From the NCBI GenBank assembly GCA_024867545.1, contig JANFNE010000093.1:1-62247 (forward strand): 62,247 nt of DNA, given 5' to 3'. Both the position numbers and the translations under genes were made by a program. Position 1 is the stretch's first letter. Every line of letters starts with the position of its first letter. The notes beneath the pieces were generated by a model. It did no database searches. It saw only the letters and a program-made list of their open reading frames with translations, and was not told the origin of the DNA. Positions 26,645 through 37,158 of this stretch are shown piece by piece. This stretch comes from Phytopythium helicoides (taxonomy: Eukaryota > Oomycota > Peronosporomycetes > Pythiales > Pythiaceae).

Positions 26645-26726
26645 TGTCAGCTGTGGGATTTGAACCCACGCGTTCGAAAACATTACGACCTGAACGTAAC
26701 CCCTTAGACCACTCGGGCAAACTGAC
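26645..26726 (-). tRNA. tRNA-Leu-CAG: tRNA-Leu(CAG) copy 44
   Basis: Full consensus; begins a run of five consecutive 615-bp spacings. Confidence 0.93.
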
Positions 26727-27259
26727 GGACAATTACATCAAACACACACACAAACACTACAACAACACACAACAACAACACACACACAAACAACAACAAA
26801 CACACAACACATTCCTTTTCACATACCAACGCACATCAACAACTCCACAATTCCATCGCCACGTCAAGTGTGGACAGAAACAGAACACATCATGTAACCC
26901 CATACCCACCCAACTCCCACATCGTAACCAGCGTCTCGTAGCCGACCAATCGCCACCAAAACATGAAGATAGAGCGCGCATAGACGAGGCGAATCGAGTC
27001 TCGAGGTGGAGTACGTGTAGGCGGCATGCGGTCCGTTGGGAGAGGTGTGAAAGTAGGAAGAAAAGAGGGGGGAAAGAGAGAAGGTGTAGAGGGCCGAAAG
27101 AAGAGCGGGAAAAGAAGAAAAAGAAGAAGAAGAAAAGAAGAGATAACTAGATAAGTCGACAAAGAAGGAGAATATCGAAAACATAAAAAGAGCGTCGTGT
27201 CTGCATTGCAGGGTGGTGTGGTGTGGTGCAAAAAGAGAGCAAGAGAGTAGCAGCAGGAA

Positions 27260-27341
27260 TGTCAGCTGTGGGATTTGAACCCACGCGTTCGAAAACATTA
27301 CGACCTGAACGTAACCCCTTAGACCACTCGGGCAAACTGAC
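27260..27341 (-). tRNA. tRNA-Leu-CAG: tRNA-Leu(CAG) copy 45
   Basis: Full consensus; 615 bp to next. Confidence 0.93.
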
Positions 27342-27874
27342 GGACAATTACATCAAACACACACACAAACACTACAACAACACACAACAACAACACACAC
27401 ACAAACAACAACAAACACACAACACATTCCTTTTCACATACCAACGCACATCAACAACTCCACAATTCCATCGCCACGTCAAGTGTGGACAGAAACAGAA
27501 CACATCATGTAACCCCATACCCACCCAACTCCCACATCGTAACCAGCGTCTCGTAGCCGACCAATCGCCACCAAAACATGAAGATAGAGCGCGCATAGAC
27601 GAGGCGAATCGAGTCTCGAGGTGGAGTACGTGTAGGCGGCATGCGGTCCGTTGGGAGAGGTGTGAAAGTAGGAAGAAAAGAGGGGGGAAAGAGAGAAGGT
27701 GTAGAGGGCCGAAAGAAGAGCGGGAAAAGAAGAAAAAGAAGAAGAAGAAAAGAAGAGATAACTAGATAAGTCGACAAAGAAGGAGAATATCGAAAACATA
27801 AAAAGAGCGTCGTGTCTGCATTGCAGGGTGGTGTGGTGTGGTGCAAAAAGAGAGCAAGAGAGTAGCAGCAGGAA

Positions 27875-27956
27875 TGTCAGCTGTGGGATTTGAACCCACG
27901 CGTTCGAAAACATTACGACCTGAACGTAACCCCTTAGACCACTCGGGCAAACTGAC
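27875..27956 (-). tRNA. tRNA-Leu-CAG: tRNA-Leu(CAG) copy 46
   Basis: Full consensus; 615 bp to next. Confidence 0.93.
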
Positions 27957-28489
27957 GGACAATTACATCAAACACACACACAAACACTACAACAACACAC
28001 AACAACAACACACACACAAACAACAACAAACACACAACACATTCCTTTTCACATACCAACGCACATCAACAACTCCACAATTCCATCGCCACGTCAAGTG
28101 TGGACAGAAACAGAACACATCATGTAACCCCATACCCACCCAACTCCCACATCGTAACCAGCGTCTCGTAGCCGACCAATCGCCACCAAAACATGAAGAT
28201 AGAGCGCGCATAGACGAGGCGAATCGAGTCTCGAGGTGGAGTACGTGTAGGCGGCATGCGGTCCGTTGGGAGAGGTGTGAAAGTAGGAAGAAAAGAGGGG
28301 GGAAAGAGAGAAGGTGTAGAGGGCCGAAAGAAGAGCGGGAAAAGAAGAAAAAGAAGAAGAAGAAAAGAAGAGATAACTAGATAAGTCGACAAAGAAGGAG
28401 AATATCGAAAACATAAAAAGAGCGTCGTGTCTGCATTGCAGGGTGGTGTGGTGTGGTGCAAAAAGAGAGCAAGAGAGTAGCAGCAGGAA

Positions 28490-28571
28490 TGTCAGCTGTG
28501 GGATTTGAACCCACGCGTTCGAAAACATTACGACCTGAACGTAACCCCTTAGACCACTCGGGCAAACTGAC
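28490..28571 (-). tRNA. tRNA-Leu-CAG: tRNA-Leu(CAG) copy 47
   Basis: Full consensus; 615 bp to next, but with an extra CA step and a 2-nt loss in the purine region that cancel. Confidence 0.93.
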
Positions 28572-29104
28572 GGACAATTACATCAAACACACACACAAAC
28601 ACTACAACAACACACAACAACAACACACACACACAAACAACAACAAACACACAACACATTCCTTTTCACATACCAACGCACATCAACAACTCCACAATTC
28701 CATCGCCACGTCAAGTGTGGACAGAAACAGAACACATCATGTAACCCCATACCCACCCAACTCCCACATCGTAACCAGCGTCTCGTAGCCGACCAATCGC
28801 CACCAAAACATGAAGATAGAGCGCGCATAGACGAGGCGAATCGAGTCTCGAGGTGGAGTACGTGTAGGCGGCATGCGGTCCGTTGGGAGAGGTGTGAAAG
28901 TAGGAAGAAAAGGGGGGAAAGAGAGAAGGTGTAGAGGGCCGAAAGAAGAGCGGGAAAAGAAGAAAAAGAAGAAGAAGAAAAGAAGAGATAACTAGATAAG
29001 TCGACAAAGAAGGAGAATATCGAAAACATAAAAAGAGCGTCGTGTCTGCATTGCAGGGTGGTGTGGTGTGGTGCAAAAAGAGAGCAAGAGAGTAGCAGCA
29101 GGAA

Positions 29105-29186
29105 TGTCAGCTGTGGGATTTGAACCCACGCGTTCGAAAACATTACGACCTGAACGTAACCCCTTAGACCACTCGGGCAAACTGAC
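29105..29186 (-). tRNA. tRNA-Leu-CAG: tRNA-Leu(CAG) copy 48
   Basis: Full consensus; 615 bp to next; GGAATAAAAG variant. Confidence 0.93.
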
Positions 29187-29719
29187 GGACAATTACATCA
29201 AACACACACACAAACACTACAACAACACACAACAACAACACACACACAAACAACAACAAACACACAACACATTCCTTTTCACATACCAACGCACATCAAC
29301 AACTCCACAATTCCATCGCCACGTCAAGTGTGGACAGAAACAGAACACATCATGTAACCCCATACCCACCCAACTCCCACATCGTAACCAGCGTCTCGTA
29401 GCCGACCAATCGCCACCAAAACATGAAGATAGAGCGCGCATAGACGAGGCGAATCGAGTCTCGAGGTGGAGTACGTGTAGGCGGCATGCGGTCCGTTGGG
29501 AGAGGTGTGAAAGTAGGAATAAAAGAGGGGGGAAAGAGAGAAGGTGTAGAGGGCCGAAAGAAGAGCGGGAAAAGAAGAAAAAGAAGAAGAAGAAAAGAAG
29601 AGATAACTAGATAAGTCGACAAAGAAGGAGAATATCGAAAACATAAAAAGAGCGTCGTGTCTGCATTGCAGGGTGGTGTGGTGTGGTGCAAAAAGAGAGC
29701 AAGAGAGTAGCAGCAGGAA

Positions 29720-29801
29720 TGTCAGCTGTGGGATTTGAACCCACGCGTTCGAAAACATTACGACCTGAACGTAACCCCTTAGACCACTCGGGCAAACTGA
29801 C
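29720..29801 (-). tRNA. tRNA-Leu-CAG: tRNA-Leu(CAG) copy 49
   Basis: Full consensus; 614 bp to next. Confidence 0.93.
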
Positions 29802-30333
29802 GGACAATTACATCAAACACACACACAAACACTACAACAACACACAACAACAACACACACACAAACAACAACAAACACACAACACATTCCTTTTCACATA
29901 CCAACGCACATCAACAACTCCACAATTCCATCGCCACGTCAAGTGTGGACAGAAACAGAACACATCATGTAACCCCATACCCACCCAACTCCCACATCGT
30001 AACCAGCGTCTCGTAGCCGACCAATCGCCACCAAAACATGAAGATAGAGCGCGCATAGACGAGGCGAATCGAGTCTCGAGGTGGAGTACGTGTAGGCGGC
30101 ATGCGGTCCGTTGGGAGAGGTGTGAAAGTAGGAAGAAAAGAGGGGGAAAGAGAGAAGGTGTAGAGGGCCGAAAGAAGAGCGGGAAAAGAAGAAAAAGAAG
30201 AAGAAGAAAAGAAGAGATAACTAGATAAGTCGACAAAGAAGGAGAATATCGAAAACATAAAAAGAGCGTCGTGTCTGCATTGCAGGGTGGTGTGGTGTGG
30301 TGCAAAAAGAGAGCAAGAGAGTAGCAGCAGGAA

Positions 30334-30415
30334 TGTCAGCTGTGGGATTTGAACCCACGCGTTCGAAAACATTACGACCTGAACGTAACCCCTTAGACCA
30401 CTCGGGCAAACTGAC
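30334..30415 (-). tRNA. tRNA-Leu-CAG: tRNA-Leu(CAG) copy 50
   Basis: Full consensus; 613 bp to next. Confidence 0.93.
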
Positions 30416-30946
30416 GGACAATTACATCAAACACACACACAAACACTACAACAACACACAACAACAACACACACACAAACAACAACAAACACACAACACA
30501 TTCCTTTTCACATACCAACGCACATCAACAACTCCACAATTCCATCGCCACGTCAAGTGTGGACAGAAACAGAACACATCATGTAACCCCATACCCACCC
30601 AACTCCCACATCGTAACCAGCGTCTCGTAGCCGACCAATCGCCACCAAAACATGAAGATAGAGCGCGCATAGACGAGGCGAATCGAGTCTCGAGGTGGAG
30701 TACGTGTAGGCGGCATGCGGTCCGTTGGGAGAGGTGTGAAAGTAGGAAGAAAAGAGGGGGGAAAGAGAGAAGGTGTAGAGGGCCGAAAGAAGAGCGGGAA
30801 AAGAAGAAAGAAGAAGAAGAAAAGAAGAGATAACTAGATAAGTCGACAAAGAAGGAGAATATCGAAAACATAAAAAGAGCGTCGTGTCTGCATTGCAGGG
30901 TGGTGTGGTGTGGTGCAAAAAGAGAGCAAGAGAGTAGCAGCAGGAA

Positions 30947-31028
30947 TGTCAGCTGTGGGATTTGAACCCACGCGTTCGAAAACATTACGACCTGAACGTA
31001 ACCCCTTAGACCACTCGGGCAAACTGAC
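30947..31028 (-). tRNA. tRNA-Leu-CAG: tRNA-Leu(CAG) copy 51
   Basis: Full consensus; 615 bp to the reference copy. Confidence 0.93.
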
Positions 31029-31531
31029 GGACAATTACATCAAACACACACACAAACACTACAACAACACACAACAACAACACACACACAAACAACAACA
31101 AACACACAACACATTCCTTTTCACATACCAACGCACATCAACAACTCCACAATTCCATCGCCACGTCAAGTGTGGACAGAAACAGAACACATCATGTAAC
31201 CCCATACCCACCCAACTCCCACATCGTAACCAGCGTCTCGTAGCCGACCAATCGCCACCAAAACATGAAGATAGAGCGCGCATAGACGAGGCGAATCGAG
31301 TCTCGAGGTGGAGTACGTGTAGGCGGCATGCGGTCCGTTGGGAGAGGTGTGAAAGTAGGAAGAAAAGAGGGGGGAAAGAGAGAAGGTGTAGAGGGCCGAA
31401 AGAAGAGCGGGAAAAGAAGAAAAAGAAGAAGAAGAAAAGAAGAGATAACTAGATAAGTCGACAAAGAAGGAGAATATCGAAAACATAAAAAGAGCGTCGT
31501 GTCTGCATTGCAGGGTGGTGTGGTGTGGTGC

Positions 31532-31536
31532 AAAAA
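31532..31536 (-). terminator. Pol III T5 terminator (reference copy)
   Basis: On the minus strand a TTTTT run lies 25 nt past the tRNA 3' end, in the context CTCTTTTTGCACC. It is the first run of four or more T downstream of the gene, so a primary transcript with a ~25-nt trailer is expected. The element recurs in every unit that I checked; before copies 8, 10, 70 and 71 it is shortened to T4. Confidence 0.75.
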
Positions 31537-31572
31537 GAGAGCAAGAGAGTAGCAGCAGGAATGTCAGCTGTG

Positions 31573-31583
31573 GGATTTGAACC
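31573..31583 (-). promoter_or_regulatory. Internal pol III B box (reference copy)
   Basis: On the minus strand the T arm reads GGTTCAAATCC, matching the eukaryotic B-box consensus GGTTCRANNCC that TFIIIC binds. The same element is present in nearly every copy; copies 71, 73 and 75 have an indel in it. Confidence 0.85.
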
Positions 31584-31624
31584 CACGCGTTCGAAAACAT
31601 TACGACCTGAACGTAACCCCTTAG

Positions 31625-31636
31625 ACCACTCGGGCA
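31625..31636 (-). promoter_or_regulatory. Internal pol III A box (reference copy)
   Basis: On the minus strand the D arm reads TGCCCGAGTGGT, close to the A-box form of leucine tRNAs (TGGCCGAGTGGT). It differs at position 10, where C replaces the usual G; the partner is G25, so the D stem still pairs. No clear upstream TATA element is seen in the GT-rich 5' flank. Confidence 0.75.
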
Positions 31637-31652
31637 AACTGACGGACAATTA

Positions 31653-31728
31653 CATCAAACACACACACAAACACTACAACAACACACAACAACAACACAC
31701 ACACAAACAACAACAAACACACAACACA
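31653..31728. repeat. A/C-only microsatellite (reference unit)
   Basis: Seventy-six bases on the plus strand contain only A and C apart from two T. They are built from CA, ACAAC and AAC steps, and there is no G. On the tRNA sense strand it is a G/T-rich tract starting about 10 nt before the gene. Its length differs between units and accounts for much of the spacing variation. Examples are an 18-nt duplication near 36060 and 51470, and an extra AACAACACAC step near 55200, 56455 and 58920. Confidence 0.9.
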
Positions 31729-31814
31729 TTCCTTTTCACATACCAACGCACATCAACAACTCCACAATTCCATCGCCACGTCAAGTGTGGACAGAAACAG
31801 AACACATCATGTAA

Positions 31815-31835
31815 CCCCATACCCACCCAACTCCC
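31815..31835 (-). other. Potential G-quadruplex motif on the minus strand (reference unit)
   Basis: The plus strand has C runs of 4, 3, 3 and 3 at 31815-31818, 31822-31824, 31826-31828 and 31833-31835. The complement therefore has four G runs with loops of 4, 1 and 3 nt, which fits the usual G3+N1-7 quadruplex pattern. It lies about 170 bp upstream of the tRNA on the tRNA's own sense strand and recurs in essentially all units; a 16-nt deletion near 5996 breaks it in one. Folding is predicted, not shown. Confidence 0.6.
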
Positions 31836-31910
31836 ACATCGTAACCAGCGTCTCGTAGCCGACCAATCGCCACCAAAACATGAAGATAGAGCGCGCATAG
31901 ACGAGGCGAA

Positions 31911-31921
31911 TCGAGTCTCGA
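31911..31921. repeat. Short perfect inverted repeat TCGAG-T-CTCGA (reference unit)
   Basis: Five bases pair across a single central T. It lies in the conserved, non-microsatellite part of the spacer and is followed by a GCATGC palindrome at 31941-31946. The loop is too short for a good hairpin, so a dyad protein-binding site is more likely than an RNA structure. No function is assigned. Confidence 0.45.
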
Positions 31922-31971
31922 GGTGGAGTACGTGTAGGCGGCATGCGGTCCGTTGGGAGAGGTGTGAAAGT

Positions 31972-32060
31972 AGGAAGAAAAGAGGGGGGAAAGAGAGAAG
32001 GTGTAGAGGGCCGAAAGAAGAGCGGGAAAAGAAGAAAAAGAAGAAGAAGAAAAGAAGAGA
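31972..32060. repeat. Polypurine tracts with GAA microsatellite (reference unit)
   Basis: On the plus strand 31972-32001 and 32024-32060 are uninterrupted purine runs of 30 and 37 nt, separated by a short segment with few pyrimidines. The second is a GAA/GAAAAA microsatellite whose repeat number varies between units. Long purine-pyrimidine mirror-like tracts of this sort can form triplex (H-DNA); that is a general property, not shown here. On the tRNA sense strand it is C/T-rich and lies about 330-420 bp upstream of the gene. Confidence 0.85.
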
Positions 32061-32117
32061 TAACTAGATAAGTCGACAAAGAAGGAGAATATCGAAAACA
32101 TAAAAAGAGCGTCGTGT

Positions 32118-32128
32118 CTGCATTGCAG
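32118..32128. repeat. Short perfect inverted repeat CTGCA-T-TGCAG (reference unit)
   Basis: An 11-bp dyad lies just before the G/T-rich stretch and the next copy's terminator. It is conserved across units. Before copy 73 (near 44495) it carries an extra TTGC, making CTGCATTGCTTGCAG. Confidence 0.45.
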
Positions 32129-32176
32129 GGTGGTGTGGTGTGGTGCAAAAAGAGAGCAAGAGAGTAGCAGCAGGAA

Positions 32177-32258
32177 TGTCAGCTGTGGGATTTGAACCCA
32201 CGCGTTCGAAAACATTACGACCTGAACGTAACCCCTTAGACCACTCGGGCAAACTGAC
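32177..32258 (-). tRNA. tRNA-Leu-CAG: tRNA-Leu(CAG) copy 53
   Basis: Full consensus; 615 bp to next. Confidence 0.93.
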
Positions 32259-32791
32259 GGACAATTACATCAAACACACACACAAACACTACAACAACAC
32301 ACAACAACAACACACACACAAACAACAACAAACACACAACACATTCCTTTTCACATACCAACGCACATCAACAACTCCACAATTCCATCGCCACGTCAAG
32401 TGTGGACAGAAACAGAACACATCATGTAACCCCATACCCACCCAACTCCCACATCGTAACCAGCGTCTCGTAGCCGACCAATCGCCACCAAAACATGAAG
32501 ATAGAGCGCGCATAGACGAGGCGAATCGAGTCTCGAGGTGGAGTACGTGTAGGCGGCATGCGGTCCGTTGGGAGAGGTGTGAAAGTAGGAAGAAAAGAGG
32601 GGGGAAAGAGAGAAGGTGTAGAGGGCCGAAAGAAGAGCGGGAAAAGAAGAAAAAGAAGAAGAAGAAAAGAAGAGATAACTAGATAAGTCGACAAAGAAGG
32701 AGAATATCGAAAACATAAAAAGAGCGTCGTGTCTGCATTGCAGGGTGGTGTGGTGTGGTGCAAAAAGAGAGCAAGAGAGTAGCAGCAGGAA

Positions 32792-32873
32792 TGTCAGCTG
32801 TGGGATTTGAACCCACGCGTTCGAAAACATTACGACCTGAACGTAACCCCTTAGACCACTCGGGCAAACTGAC
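32792..32873 (-). tRNA. tRNA-Leu-CAG: tRNA-Leu(CAG) copy 54
   Basis: Full consensus; 615 bp to next; GGAATAAAAG variant. Confidence 0.93.
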
Positions 32874-33406
32874 GGACAATTACATCAAACACACACACAA
32901 ACACTACAACAACACACAACAACAACACACACACAAACAACAACAAACACACAACACATTCCTTTTCACATACCAACGCACATCAACAACTCCACAATTC
33001 CATCGCCACGTCAAGTGTGGACAGAAACAGAACACATCATGTAACCCCATACCCACCCAACTCCCACATCGTAACCAGCGTCTCGTAGCCGACCAATCGC
33101 CACCAAAACATGAAGATAGAGCGCGCATAGACGAGGCGAATCGAGTCTCGAGGTGGAGTACGTGTAGGCGGCATGCGGTCCGTTGGGAGAGGTGTGAAAG
33201 TAGGAATAAAAGAGGGGGGAAAGAGAGAAGGTGTAGAGGGCCGAAAGAAGAGCGGGAAAAGAAGAAAAAGAAGAAGAAGAAAAGAAGAGATAACTAGATA
33301 AGTCGACAAAGAAGGAGAATATCGAAAACATAAAAAGAGCGTCGTGTCTGCATTGCAGGGTGGTGTGGTGTGGTGCAAAAAGAGAGCAAGAGAGTAGCAG
33401 CAGGAA

Positions 33407-33488
33407 TGTCAGCTGTGGGATTTGAACCCACGCGTTCGAAAACATTACGACCTGAACGTAACCCCTTAGACCACTCGGGCAAACTGAC
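33407..33488 (-). tRNA. tRNA-Leu-CAG: tRNA-Leu(CAG) copy 55
   Basis: Full consensus; 632 bp to next; rearranged, longer A/C tract and one extra GAA. Confidence 0.93.
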
Positions 33489-34038
33489 GGACAATTACAT
33501 CAAACACACACACAAACACTACAACAACACACACAACAACACACACAAAACAACACAAACACACAACAACAACAAACACACAACACATTCCTTTTCACAT
33601 ACCAACGCACATCAACAACTCCACAATTCCATCGCCACGTCAAGTGTGGACAGAAACAGAACACATCATGTAACCCCATACCCACCCAACTCCCACATCG
33701 TAACCAGCGTCTCGTAGCCGACCAATCGCCACCAAAACATGAAGATAGAGCGCGCATAGACGAGGCGAATCGAGTCTCGAGGTGGAGTACGTGTAGGCGG
33801 CATGCGGTCCGTTGGGAGAGGTGTGAAAGTAGGAAGAAAAGAGGGGGGAAAGAGAGAAGGTGTAGAGGGCCGAAAGAAGAGCGGGAAAAGAAGAAAAAGA
33901 AGAAGAAGAAGAAAAGAAGAGATAACTAGATAAGTCGACAAAGAAGGAGAATATCGAAAACATAAAAAGAGCGTCGTGTCTGCATTGCAGGGTGGTGTGG
34001 TGTGGTGCAAAAAGAGAGCAAGAGAGTAGCAGCAGGAA

Positions 34039-34120
34039 TGTCAGCTGTGGGATTTGAACCCACGCGTTCGAAAACATTACGACCTGAACGTAACCCCTTA
34101 GACCACTCGGGCAAACTGAC
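34039..34120 (-). tRNA. tRNA-Leu-CAG: tRNA-Leu(CAG) copy 56
   Basis: Full consensus; 622 bp to next; longer A/C tract. Confidence 0.93.
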
Positions 34121-34660
34121 GGACAATTACATCAAACACACACACAAACACTACAACAACACACAACAACAACACACACACAAACACACAAACAACAACA
34201 AACACACAACACATTCCTTTTCACATACCAACGCACATCAACAACTCCACAATTCCATCGCCACGTCAAGTGTGGACAGAAACAGAACACATCATGTAAC
34301 CCCATACCCACCCAACTCCCACATCGTAACCAGCGTCTCGTAGCCGACCAATCGCCACCAAAACATGAAGATAGAGCGCGCATAGACGAGGCGAATCGAG
34401 TCTCGAGGTGGAGTACGTGTAGGCGGCATGCGGTCCGTTGGGAGAGGTGTGAAAGTAGGAAGAAAAGAGGGGGAAAGAGAGAAGGTGTAGAGGGCCGAAA
34501 GAAGAGCGGGAAAAGAAGAAAAAGAAGAAGAAGAAAAGAAGAGATAACTAGATAAGTCGACAAAGAAGGAGAATATCGAAAACATAAAAAGAGCGTCGTG
34601 TCTGCATTGCAGGGTGGTGTGGTGTGGTGCAAAAAGAGAGCAAGAGAGTAGCAGCAGGAA

Positions 34661-34742
34661 TGTCAGCTGTGGGATTTGAACCCACGCGTTCGAAAACATT
34701 ACGACCTGAACGTAACCCCTTAGACCACTCGGGCAAACTGAC
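34661..34742 (-). tRNA. tRNA-Leu-CAG: tRNA-Leu(CAG) copy 57
   Basis: Full consensus; 624 bp to next; AAAACACACAAAC variant. Confidence 0.93.
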
Positions 34743-35284
34743 GGACAATTACATCAAACACACACACAAACACTACAACAACACACAACAACAACACACA
34801 CACAAAACACACAAACAACAACAAACACACAACACATTCCTTTTCACATACCAACGCACATCAACAACTCCACAATTCCATCGCCACGTCAAGTGTGGAC
34901 AGAAACAGAACACATCATGTAACCCCATACCCACCCAACTCCCACATCGTAACCAGCGTCTCGTAGCCGACCAATCGCCACCAAAACATGAAGATAGAGC
35001 GCGCATAGACGAGGCGAATCGAGTCTCGAGGTGGAGTACGTGTAGGCGGCATGCGGTCCGTTGGGAGAGGTGTGAAAGTAGGAAGAAAAGAGGGGGGAAA
35101 GAGAGAAGGTGTAGAGGGCCGAAAGAAGAGCGGGAAAAGAAGAAAAAGAAGAAGAAGAAAAGAAGAGATAACTAGATAAGTCGACAAAGAAGGAGAATAT
35201 CGAAAACATAAAAAGAGCGTCGTGTCTGCATTGCAGGGTGGTGTGGTGTGGTGCAAAAAGAGAGCAAGAGAGTAGCAGCAGGAA

Positions 35285-35366
35285 TGTCAGCTGTGGGATT
35301 TGAACCCACGCGTTCGAAAACATTACGACCTGAACGTAACCCCTTAGACCACTCGGGCAAACTGAC
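35285..35366 (-). tRNA. tRNA-Leu-CAG: tRNA-Leu(CAG) copy 58
   Basis: Full consensus; 626 bp to next; purine tract has three GAAAAA steps (near 35762). Confidence 0.93.
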
Positions 35367-35910
35367 GGACAATTACATCAAACACACACACAAACACTAC
35401 AACAACACACAACAACAACACACACACAAACACACAACAACAACAAACACACAACACATTCCTTTTCACATACCAACGCACATCAACAACTCCACAATTC
35501 CATCGCCACGTCAAGTGTGGACAGAAACAGAACACATCATGTAACCCCATACCCACCCAACTCCCACATCGTAACCAGCGTCTCGTAGCCGACCAATCGC
35601 CACCAAAACATGAAGATAGAGCGCGCATAGACGAGGCGAATCGAGTCTCGAGGTGGAGTACGTGTAGGCGGCATGCGGTCCGTTGGGAGAGGTGTGAAAG
35701 TAGGAAGAAAAGAGGGGGGAAAGAGAGAAGGTGTAGAGGGCCGAAAGAAGAGCGGGAAAAGAAGAAAAAGAAGAAAAAGAAGAAAAAGAAGAGATAACTA
35801 GATAAGTCGACAAAGAAGGAGAATATCGAAAACATAAAAAGAGCGTCGTGTCTGCATTGCAGGGTGGTGTGGTGTGGTGCAAAAAGAGAGCAAGAGAGTA
35901 GCAGCAGGAA

Positions 35911-35992
35911 TGTCAGCTGTGGGATTTGAACCCACGCGTTCGAAAACATTACGACCTGAACGTAACCCCTTAGACCACTCGGGCAAACTGAC
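35911..35992 (-). tRNA. tRNA-Leu-CAG: tRNA-Leu(CAG) copy 59
   Basis: Full consensus; 633 bp to next; A/C tract carries an 18-nt duplication; GGAATAAAAG variant. Confidence 0.93.
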
Positions 35993-36543
35993 GGACAATT
36001 ACATCAAACACACACACAAACACTACAACAACACACAACAACAACACACACACAAACAACAACAAACACACAAACAACAACAAACACACAACACATTCCT
36101 TTTCACATACCAACGCACATCAACAACTCCACAATTCCATCGCCACGTCAAGTGTGGACAGAAACAGAACACATCATGTAACCCCATACCCACCCAACTC
36201 CCACATCGTAACCAGCGTCTCGTAGCCGACCAATCGCCACCAAAACATGAAGATAGAGCGCGCATAGACGAGGCGAATCGAGTCTCGAGGTGGAGTACGT
36301 GTAGGCGGCATGCGGTCCGTTGGGAGAGGTGTGAAAGTAGGAATAAAAGAGGGGGGAAAGAGAGAAGGTGTAGAGGGCCGAAAGAAGAGCGGGAAAAGAA
36401 GAAAAAGAAGAAGAAGAAAAGAAGAGATAACTAGATAAGTCGACAAAGAAGGAGAATATCGAAAACATAAAAAGAGCGTCGTGTCTGCATTGCAGGGTGG
36501 TGTGGTGTGGTGCAAAAAGAGAGCAAGAGAGTAGCAGCAGGAA

Positions 36544-36625
36544 TGTCAGCTGTGGGATTTGAACCCACGCGTTCGAAAACATTACGACCTGAACGTAACC
36601 CCTTAGACCACTCGGGCAAACTGAC
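36544..36625 (-). tRNA. tRNA-Leu-CAG: tRNA-Leu(CAG) copy 60
   Basis: Full consensus; begins a run of six consecutive 615-bp spacings. Confidence 0.93.
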
Positions 36626-37158
36626 GGACAATTACATCAAACACACACACAAACACTACAACAACACACAACAACAACACACACACAAACAACAACAAAC
36701 ACACAACACATTCCTTTTCACATACCAACGCACATCAACAACTCCACAATTCCATCGCCACGTCAAGTGTGGACAGAAACAGAACACATCATGTAACCCC
36801 ATACCCACCCAACTCCCACATCGTAACCAGCGTCTCGTAGCCGACCAATCGCCACCAAAACATGAAGATAGAGCGCGCATAGACGAGGCGAATCGAGTCT
36901 CGAGGTGGAGTACGTGTAGGCGGCATGCGGTCCGTTGGGAGAGGTGTGAAAGTAGGAAGAAAAGAGGGGGGAAAGAGAGAAGGTGTAGAGGGCCGAAAGA
37001 AGAGCGGGAAAAGAAGAAAAAGAAGAAGAAGAAAAGAAGAGATAACTAGATAAGTCGACAAAGAAGGAGAATATCGAAAACATAAAAAGAGCGTCGTGTC
37101 TGCATTGCAGGGTGGTGTGGTGTGGTGCAAAAAGAGAGCAAGAGAGTAGCAGCAGGAA

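Larger units (their letters stand above)
31562..31643 (-). tRNA. tRNA-Leu-CAG: tRNA-Leu(CAG), reference copy 52
   Basis: This copy is used as the reference. Read on the minus strand, the 7-bp acceptor stem is GTCAGTT (31643-31637) with AGCTGAC (31569-31563), one G-T pair, and discriminator A73 at 31562. T8 and G9 are followed by a 3-bp D stem CCC/GGG (31634-31632 with 31620-31618) and G26 at 31617. The anticodon stem TTACG/CGTAA is perfect; its 7-nt loop TTCAGGT (31611-31605) has anticodon CAG at 31609-31607, U33 and G37. The 13-nt variable arm (31599-31587) can form GTT/AAC closed by TTCG, as expected for class II. The T arm (31586-31570) is GTGGG, TTCAAAT, CCCAC. There is no intron or encoded CCA. 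A73, the long variable arm and GTCAG/CTGAC ends favour leucine; a CUG-decoding serine tRNA would normally have G73. 615 bp to the next copy on each side. Confidence 0.95.
31729..31971. other. Conserved complex spacer core, no gene recognised (reference unit)
   Basis: About 240 bp between the A/C tract and the purine tract has normal base complexity and barely changes between units. It holds the C-rich quadruplex block, the TCGAG/CTCGA dyad and GCATGC. I checked both strands by eye for a second tRNA, 5S rRNA, U6, spliced-leader or box C/D pattern and found none that holds. Its constancy may come only from array homogenisation, so conservation here is not evidence of function. Confidence 0.6.

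Noticed and set aside
31653..31728. CRISPR-like spaced repeats in the A/C tract
   Set aside because: There are no fixed repeats with unique spacers, only simple CA/AAC microsatellite; the host is eukaryotic.
31815..31835. Telomeric repeat tract
   Set aside because: The G-rich motif occurs once per unit and is not a short tandem telomere repeat; only a possible functional analogy remains.
31801..31870. Possible box C/D snoRNA (ATGATGT on the minus strand)
   Set aside because: Only a near match to a C box, with no properly placed D box (CTGA) or closing stem.
31729..31971. Possible second tRNA, 5S rRNA, U6 or spliced-leader gene in the spacer
   Set aside because: No B box, no tRNA cloverleaf, no recognisable 5S or U6 motifs and no Sm site were found by eye on either strand.
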